A stretch of 64,000 bases of DNA from Pegea sp. RAD2-039 (taxonomy: Eukaryota; Chordata; Thaliacea; Salpida; Salpidae). Location: NCBI GenBank assembly GCA_034620365.1, contig JAQGEQ010000237.1:268001-332000 (forward strand), given 5' to 3'. A program made the translations under genes and the position numbers. Shown here one piece after another: positions 57,764 to 64,000 of this stretch. How positions within the stretch are numbered: position 1 is the stretch's first letter; each line of letters opens with the position of its first letter. Below the pieces are notes generated by a model. The model was not told where the DNA came from. It worked only from the letters and a program-made list of their open reading frames with translations, and searched no databases.

Positions 57764-58327
57764 ATGACAGTAACCACTATGGTGGATCGAAATAAAAACT
57801 TTAAGTTTTTACTTTCCAGTATACAGAAGTTAAATTCTATTTCTGATAAACCGACTTCATCAAAACAATCCTGCAATAAAATTTGCTCCGGTGAAGATGC
57901 AGAAATAGAATGTATCAAATGCCTCTCCTGGTTTCATCTTGTTTATAGTGATGTGAGCAAGAAAATTTATAATATGTTGGATAAAAACCAGATGAAACAA
58001 ATGGGGTTTAAATGGTTCTGCATTAAATGTGGAAGCATGGATATAACATCTATCTCCTTTAGTTTTAATTCAAACCTATTATTCGACATCAGCAAATCTA
58101 AATCTGCTGAGTTGATCAAATTTAAATCTGGCAATACTCCTTATCTTTTTTACTCCAACAATCTCACAAATGTCTCTAAGATGATAGATCTTGACATAAC
58201 GGTCGATATGGTATCTAAGACTATTTCTTCTTTAAAATCATCAGTTTTCAATACTCCAGATCAGATCCCAGCTTTGTTTAAGAAAAACTACTTCATATTT
58301 ATCACTACCTTTATCGCTTTTCTTTAA
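57764..58327 (+). CDS. LINE ORF1-like protein with PHD-type zinc finger, copy B
   Basis: 187 codons, same length as copy A, with about a dozen differences. Zinc-ligand candidates are the same (CNKIC, CIKCLSWFH, FCIKC). As in copy A, the residue expected to be Cys after the WFH is not Cys. Confidence 0.6.
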   Translation: MTVTTMVDRNKNFKFLLSSIQKLNSISDKPTSSKQSCNKICSGEDAEIECIKCLSWFHLVYSDVSKKIYNMLDKNQMKQMGFKWFCIKCGSMDITSISFSFNSNLLFDISKSKSAELIKFKSGNTPYLFYSNNLTNVSKMIDLDITVDMVSKTISSLKSSVFNTPDQIPALFKKNYFIFITTFIAFL

Positions 58328-58360
58328 CATGACTCTGAGGCAAAAAATGGTTGCACGAAT

Positions 58361-58708
58361 TTGAGAAAAGCTATCATTTCTACTAATCATAAAATGGGTC
58401 CTAGAAACACCGCACTTAACTACAGACCAGTTTTGCTGACTTCAGTTATCTGCAGAACTCAAGAACATATCATTCACAATCATATGACCAGTCATTTGAT
58501 GGAGCACCATCTAATATCTGATGTCCAGTATGGCTTTGTAAAACGTAGATCTTCCCTGACTCAACATCTCACTTTTTTTAATGAGCTTACAGCCCATTAT
58601 GAAAGTAATACTCCCTGTGACATCATATATCTCGATTTTGCTAAAGCGTTTGACTCTGTCCCACACACAACAAGCTCATACTGTTTTATAAAGCTTAAAA
58701 ACCACTAG
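58361..58708 (+). pseudogene. LINE reverse transcriptase N-terminal fragment
   Basis: 115 open codons with LNYRPVLLTSV (RT motif 1), YGFVKRRSSLTQHL (motif 2) and IIYLDFAKAFDSVPH (motif A, first catalytic Asp present). The frame is lost after VPHTTSS, so no full polymerase can be made from it. Confidence 0.85.
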
Positions 58709-58895
58709 CTTTATCTTACAGTGGATTGAAGATTACTTATCAGGTAGAATCCAACAAACTCGTGTAGTAAGACCTTTATCTACTTATAGTCAAATCACTA
58801 GTGGTGTTCCTCACGGTTCTGTTCTGGGTCCCCTTCTCTTTTTATTTTTCATCGAAGACCTCATCAGAAGACTAGTAGCAGTAGATGATGTCAGA

Positions 58896-59360
58896 GTGTT
58901 TGTGTATGCAGATAATATCAAGATATTATCTTGTAATCCTTCAAAACTTCAAACTGCACTACACACTGCAGAAAACTGGTCTACGAATTGGCAGCTCAGA
59001 ATCCAGCCCACAATGTCTGAACTTATAACTTTTTCTCGTAAACCAGCTGTAAATTGCTTGGACCAATACTCCATCAATAGATTTATTATTCAACGAGTAT
59101 CTTCGGTCCTAGACCTTGGCATTACTCTATTATCAGACTTTAAATGGGACAATTATGTTTCCAAAATCTTTGCAAAATTAATCAACCTTGTCTTCCTTAT
59201 TAAAAAAAAACCTTTAATTCTAAAGACCCATGCTTCTTTATCAATCTTTTCAAATTGTAAGTACGCCCAATTCTTGAATACAATGTCAGTGCATGGATGC
59301 CATACTATGTTAGTGATATCAAAAAAATCGAATTTGTTCAGGCAACATTTACCAGATTAG
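58896..59360 (+). pseudogene. LINE reverse transcriptase C-terminal fragment, copy B
   Basis: 154 open codons starting at motif C (VYADNIKIL), then ENWSTNWQLRIQP. The second Asp of YADD is Asn. The preceding SGVPHGSVLGPLLFLFF (motif B) at 58799-58850 is readable in the adjoining sequence. Confidence 0.85.
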
Positions 59361-60051
59361 TATGCAGGAAACTTAATATTAAATATGATATTTATAAACA
59401 TCGTCTTAGCTTCTTCATGTTAAATACCTCGGAAATCCGCTGGACTAAATACGACTTAATTCTTATTTTTTAAACTATCCACAAGTTAATAGACCTTCAG
59501 TGTGATGATTTCTTTTCCATTAGCTCTTCCCTCATGCTATATCAACTCAGACGACACATCTTAATAAGCCCATATCACCAGTTACGTTAATCGGAGCAAT
59601 TTTTTCTCATACCGCCCAATTAGTACATGGAACCAGCTGCTATCAGACATTGTCATGTCAGAATCACTCGCGTTGTTCAAGCAGAAGTTGAACCGTTATA
59701 ATATTGCCAACATTGCCATTTCTAAACTGTGATTTTTTATATTATTAACATTCTATGTAATTGTTCACTGTTATATGTTTTGAGGACTACTCAAATACCA
59801 TGTGTTACATCGTTTGCTTTCTATATTTCTAACTTAATAGATGTTATTTGTGAGAATGTGTGTTAGCGAGAGGTGCTCTCTTCAGGTACCCTTCCTTCGC
59901 GTTTATTGAAATAAATAAATTACTCGCGCGATTTTATTCTTTTAAAACCATTTTTAATTCCTATGTGACTTATTGAAACTCATCCAGCGTGGCTGTTCTT
60001 GGCTTTACTGCTTCTAGTTTCGAAGTTAAACACTAAAAAATACAAAAAAGA

Positions 60052-60124
60052 TGCCTTGAGTGAGGATCGAACTCACGACCTTGAGATTATGAGACTCACG
60101 CGCTGCCTACTGCGCTATCGAGGC
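60052..60124 (-). tRNA. tRNA-Met elongator (CAT), copy 9, acceptor-stem mutation
   Basis: One change from the other copies (gccttgag for gcctcgag on +), which makes a C5:A68 mismatch in the acceptor stem. Anticodon and A/B boxes intact. Confidence 0.88.
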
Positions 60125-60350
60125 CGCTGAAGTTGGTCAAAAATGGTCGAAATTGGTATCAGGTGCTTCCTCTGTTTGCCATAAGTCACGTGAGCTTTTG
60201 AATTTCTCGATTTCGATGAAAACAAAATTTTTATAATCAGTTTCATAAAAAGTGAATTTATTTATTTGTTGAAAACTTAAATTTTTCAGATAAAATATTT
60301 TTTAGTTTCAACCAATTATTCGTCATTTAAAATATAAAAAAACCAAAAAG

Positions 60351-60423
60351 TGCCTCGAGTGAGGATCGAACTCATGACCTTGAGATTATGAGACTCACGC
60401 GCTGCCTACTGCGCTATCGAGGC
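60351..60423 (-). tRNA. tRNA-Met elongator (CAT), copy 10, T-stem mutation
   Basis: One change (ctcatgacc for ctcacgacc on +) turns G49 into A and breaks the first T-stem pair (A49:C65). Otherwise identical. Confidence 0.88.
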
Positions 60424-60633
60424 CGCTGAAGGTAACCAAAAATGGTGGAAATTCAAAAACCGAAATATCGATAAAAAGTCAATAAAAAAGATTTTGCCAA
60501 AATACTTTTCAGGTTTTTATACTTCTGAGGCATCGTTAAATTCAATAAAGTTCACATTGACTTATACATTGACTGCAAAAACCAAGAACTCAAGTCCTAC
60601 ATTTGAACCCGGGTGAACATCTATTTATGACAA

Positions 60634-60915
60634 TCAAAAATCCAATGAAGACCATTGAATAGTCTTGTAAGTCTGTTTTGTGACAACTCTTCTTAGACGC
60701 AAAACTCCGAATTTAAAAGCGGAGTTGGAGCCTCGTAGGCAGTTTGTCACTGTACTCAGTGTCGTTCTGGCAACTCCTGAGACGTTAGCTGGCAGTAGCT
60801 GCATCAGTCCTTCTGTTCCGCTGCATACTTTGTTGGTTTTGTTAAAGTCCAGATAAAACTCAGGTAAAATGTATCTTATGAGTCTGAGAAAACAAGTTTG
60901 ATGCTCACAACTCAT
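60634..60915 (-). other. 93-codon repeat ORF of unknown nature, copy B
   Basis: Same length and start as copy A. Differences include RLIRYILPEF and QLLPANVSGVAR. No domain recognised. Confidence 0.25.
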
Positions 60916-61559
60916 TTAGTATTTTTAAGGCAAGTTAACTTTTGTAAGTTGGACGAAATAAACTAAACTTCTTTTTTAATTTTAGATTTAAATTTTGAAG
61001 ATAATTGAAAAACTATCTAGTAAACTTTTTTCATTGAAATTATATAAATATGAGATTTAACTCAACTTTTTCTTAAAAGTAAGTAATTATTGTCCTTATA
61101 ATCATGAAAAGATGTGTTGTTACGCAAAACCTTGACATAGAAACTTCATTTTAATGTTAGTTTAAAATTATCAAGAAAATTTTTCTTTTCCTAATTTCCT
61201 TTTTTGAAATTAAAGTTTTATTATTCCTTCTTATCTTTTTGTTGTCAGTTTTTTAGTTGTTTATGTTTTAAATTTTGGTTAGTTTATATTACCAGTTGAT
61301 GCTTTTGATGTTCAGACCTTATTTAGCAAATTGAGATAACTTTTTTACAGAAGATTTTGTATGAGAAGCTAAAACAATTAAACTAATTTTCAATCAACCT
61401 TTTTACATTTTCTTTTCTAATATTGATAACAATCACAACCAGATAACTCACACCAGATTATTAACTAAATTGTTTGTTTCTAGTCTGATTATTTTTGGTG
61501 TGTTTGTTATTCATCAGTAGGTTACTGGTTTATTTTGACTGGGGTTGTTGTTTCTGCAA
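60916..61559. other. non-coding spacer, copy of 50189-50832
   Basis: Nearly identical to the first copy. No gene seen. Confidence 0.6.
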
Positions 61560-61588
61560 CACCAACTAAGTTCTAGTATCAGTTGGTG
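61560..61588. repeat. short perfect hairpin upstream of tRNA-Arg, copy D
   Basis: CACCAACT/AGTTGGTG with the same loop. Confidence 0.6.
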
Positions 61589-61908
61589 CTTTTACTTGAG
61601 TAATAATTTTGGTGTTGTGAGAAGCTCTAAAGTTAATTCTGAAACAAAACAAAAGTATTTTTTTAATATTTTGAAATCTATAGCTAATTAATTATTGAAA
61701 CATTTTGATTTTGATAATTTAGTAAAGATAAAATATTCTTATAATTATAATATCATATCTAATTTGTAAAATTTAAACAAAGAATTTGTAAAGCTATTCA
61801 ATTTCAGAAACATAAAATTATTAAATTTTAATAAAATCATTATTTTAAATATTCTGATCTTATAAAAGTGCATATTATAAAATTTAAATATTCAAACCCA
61901 TATCCAGT

Positions 61909-61981
61909 GGCCGCATGGCGCAATGGATAACGCGTCTGCCTACGGAGCAGAAGATTCCAGGTTCGAGTCCTGGTGTGGTCG
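61909..61981 (+). tRNA. tRNA-Arg (ACG), copy 5
   Basis: Identical to copy 1; T7 terminator. Confidence 0.96.
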
Positions 61982-62164
61982 CTTTTTTTCAAATTAAGTT
62001 TCTATTTGAAAAAGGTTAAGTTGTATTTTGGATATAATATTGAATATTGCTGATAAGTTGTAATAAAATTATTTTTAATAAGTAATTTGTATATTACTTG
62101 TTGTTATATCTAGACAAAAATATTATTCAAACTTTGTTTGGTTTGGTTACACTAAAAATCATTC

Positions 62165-62679
62165 ATGGTAGTAAAAACTATGGTGGATCCAAATAAACCT
62201 TAAAATTCATAAAAAGGGTCCTAGAAACACCGCACTTAACTACAGACCAGTTTTGCTGACTTCAGTTATCTGCAGAACTCAAGAGCATATCATTCACAAT
62301 CATATGACCAGTCATTTGATAGAGCACCATCTAATGTCTGATGTCCACCATGGCCTCAGCACAATTAGTACTTGGAACCAGCTGCCATCAGATATTGTCA
62401 TGTCAGAATCACTCGCGTTGTTCAAGTAGAAGTTGAAATGTTATAATATTGCCAACATTGCCATTTCTAAACTGTGATTTTTTTTTCTCTTTTTTATATT
62501 ATTAACATTATATGTAATTGTTCACTGTTATATGCTTTGAGTGCTATCAAAATACCATGTGTTACATCTTTTACTTTCTATATTTCTAACTTAATAGATA
62601 TTATTTGTGAGAATGTATGTTAGCGAGAGGTGCTCTCTTCAGGCACCCTCCTTCGCATTTATTGAAATAAATAAATTAC
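62165..62679 (+). mobile_element. internally deleted LINE derivative, copy B
   Basis: Same deletion joints as the copy at 51.4 kb, so both descend from one deleted element. A 2-nt loss near 62192 (aaataaacc) puts a stop after 12 codons, so the 88-codon fused frame of the sister copy is not maintained. Confidence 0.8.
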
Positions 62680-62807
62680 TCGCGCGATTTTATTCTTTTA
62701 AAGCCATTTTTAATTCCTATGTGACTTATTGAAACTCATCCAGCGTGGCCGTTCTTGGCTTTACTGCTTCTAATTTCAAAGTTAAATACTAAAATATACA
62801 AAAAAGA

Positions 62808-62880
62808 TGCCTCGAGTGAGGATCGAACTCACGACCTTGAGATTATGAGACTCACGCGCTGCCTACTGCGCTATCGAGGC
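62808..62880 (-). tRNA. tRNA-Met elongator (CAT), copy 11
   Basis: Identical to copy 1; T6 run at the 3' end. Here a single tRNA-Met follows the LINE derivative, not the pair seen at 52.1 kb. Confidence 0.95.
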
Positions 62881-63090
62881 CGATGAAGGTAACCAAAAAT
62901 GGTGGAAATTCAAAAACCGAAATATCGATAAAAAGTCAATACAAAAGTTTGTGCCAAAATCCTTTTCAGGTTTTTATACTTCTGAGGCATCGTTAAATTC
63001 AATAAAGTTCACATTTACTCATACATTGACTACAAAAACCAAGAACTCAAGTCCTACATTTGAACCCAGGTGAACATCTATTTATGACAA

Positions 63091-63372
63091 TCAAAAATCC
63101 AATGAAGACCATTGAATAGTCTTGTAAGTCTGTTTTGTGACAACTCTTCTTATACGCAAAACTCCGAATTTAAAACCAGAGTTGGAGCCTCGTAGGCAGT
63201 TTGTCACTGTACTCAGTGTCGTTCTGACAACTCCTGAGACGTTAGCTGGATGTAGCTGCATCACTCCTTCTGTTCTGCTGCATACTTTGTTGGTTTTGTT
63301 AAAGTCCAGATAAAACTCAGGTAAAATGTATCTTATGAGTCTGAGAAAACAAGTTTGATGCTCACAACTCAT
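63091..63372 (-). other. 93-codon repeat ORF of unknown nature, copy C
   Basis: Third equal-length copy (CSRTEGVMQLH variant). Evidence as for copy A. Confidence 0.25.
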
Positions 63373-64000
63373 TTAGTATTTTTAAGGCAAGTTAACTTTT
63401 GTAAGTTGGATAAAATCAACTAAAATTCTTTTTTAATTTTAGATTTAAATTTTGAAGATAATTGAAAAACTATCTAGTAAACTTTTTTCATTGAAATTAT
63501 ATAAATATGAGATTTAATTCAACTTTTTCGTAAAAGTAAGTAATTATTGTCCTTATAATCATGAAAAGATGTGTTGTTACACAAAACCTTGACATAGAAA
63601 CTTCATTTTAATGTTAGTTTAAAATTATCAAGAAAATTTTTCTTTTCCTAATTTCCTTTTTTGAAATTAAAGTTTTATTATTCCTTCTTATCTTTTTGTT
63701 GTCAGTTTTTTAGTTGTTTACGTTTTAAATTTTGGTTAGTTTATATTACCAGTTGATGCTTTTGATGTTCAGACCTTATTTAGCAAATTGAGATCATTTA
63801 TTTACAGAATAATTTGTATGAGAAGCTAAAACAATAAAACTAATTTTCAATCAACCTTTTTACATTTTCTTTTCTAATATTGATAACAATCACAACCAGA
63901 TAACTCACACCAGATTATTAACTAAATTGTTTGTTTCTAGTCTGATTATTTTTGGTGTATTTGTTATTCATCAGTAGGTTACTGGTTTATTTTGACTGGT
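63373..64000. other. non-coding spacer, third copy, cut by window end
   Basis: Matches 50189-50820 up to ttgactggt, where the window ends just before the expected short hairpin and next tRNA-Arg gene. Confidence 0.6.

Larger units (their letters stand above)
57764..59922 (+). mobile_element. degenerate non-LTR retrotransposon (LINE), copy B (most complete)
   Basis: The best copy for reading the element: PHD-type ORF (57764-58327), RT fingers/palm (58361-58708), palm/thumb (58896-59360), C-terminal TWNQLLSDIV end and the AATAAATAAA-type terminus. RT catalytic motif is YADN instead of YADD. Frames are broken between the pieces and no endonuclease is seen. Confidence 0.87.
40351..62880. repeat. 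tRNA/LINE/forkhead macro-repeat, about two periods of 10.7-11.7 kb
   Basis: Order per period: Met-Met pair, decayed forkhead end (+), truncated forkhead (-), Met, hairpin, Arg, LINE, Met-Met, repeat ORF, hairpin, Arg, deleted LINE. Offsets between equivalent points: 40351 to 52082 (11.7 kb), 45102 to 56357 (11.3 kb), 46875 to 57508 (10.6 kb), 51182 to 61909 (10.7 kb). The shorter offsets reflect deletions in the second period. Confidence 0.85.

Overview
The window is nuclear DNA of an AT-rich invertebrate-type metazoan. The evidence is spliceosomal GT-AG introns, an animal EAG potassium channel gene, forkhead-domain genes, a non-LTR retrotransposon family and canonical eukaryotic tRNA genes. 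The phylum cannot be fixed from the sequence. Many very short introns (45-63 nt) sit beside long ones.

Region 1 (1-7.2 kb): the 3' two thirds of an EAG-type (KCNH1/5-like) voltage-gated K+ channel gene on the + strand. I rebuilt 13 exons by phase and homology (965-6397, about 670 codons). The N-terminal PAS exons must lie left of the window. The last large intron holds three 5'-truncated LINE tails. The four most 3' introns are 45-63 nt long, and each contains the palindrome TGACGTCA.

Region 2 (7.2-39.5 kb): five tandem + strand copies of an intact two-exon gene (659-672 aa). It encodes a highly diverged forkhead (FOX) domain followed by a long Gln/Asn-rich tail. Each copy has about 2 kb of repeated 5' flank containing a strongly conserved block with a TATA box. 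Units 3-5 are followed by a 2.1 kb non-coding 'tail' repeat. The units at 25.7 and 32.7 kb are preceded by broken copies of the last EAG exon, so the duplications began inside the neighbouring channel gene.

Region 3 (39.5-64 kb): a macro-repeat of about 10.7-11.7 kb, present roughly twice, with five tRNA-Arg(ACG) genes on + and eleven elongator tRNA-Met(CAT) genes on -. It also holds two degenerate LINEs (PHD-finger ORF plus reverse transcriptase pieces), two internally deleted LINE derivatives, two inverted truncated forkhead copies that keep the DNA-binding domain but lose the Q/N tail, two older + strand forkhead relics, and conserved small hairpins.

Overall the window records one locus (EAG 3' end plus a downstream lineage-specific forkhead gene) that expanded in tandem, then was inverted and mixed with a tRNA/LINE-rich duplicating block. 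The best candidates for something undescribed are the amplified divergent FOX family and the palindrome-bearing short introns of the channel gene.
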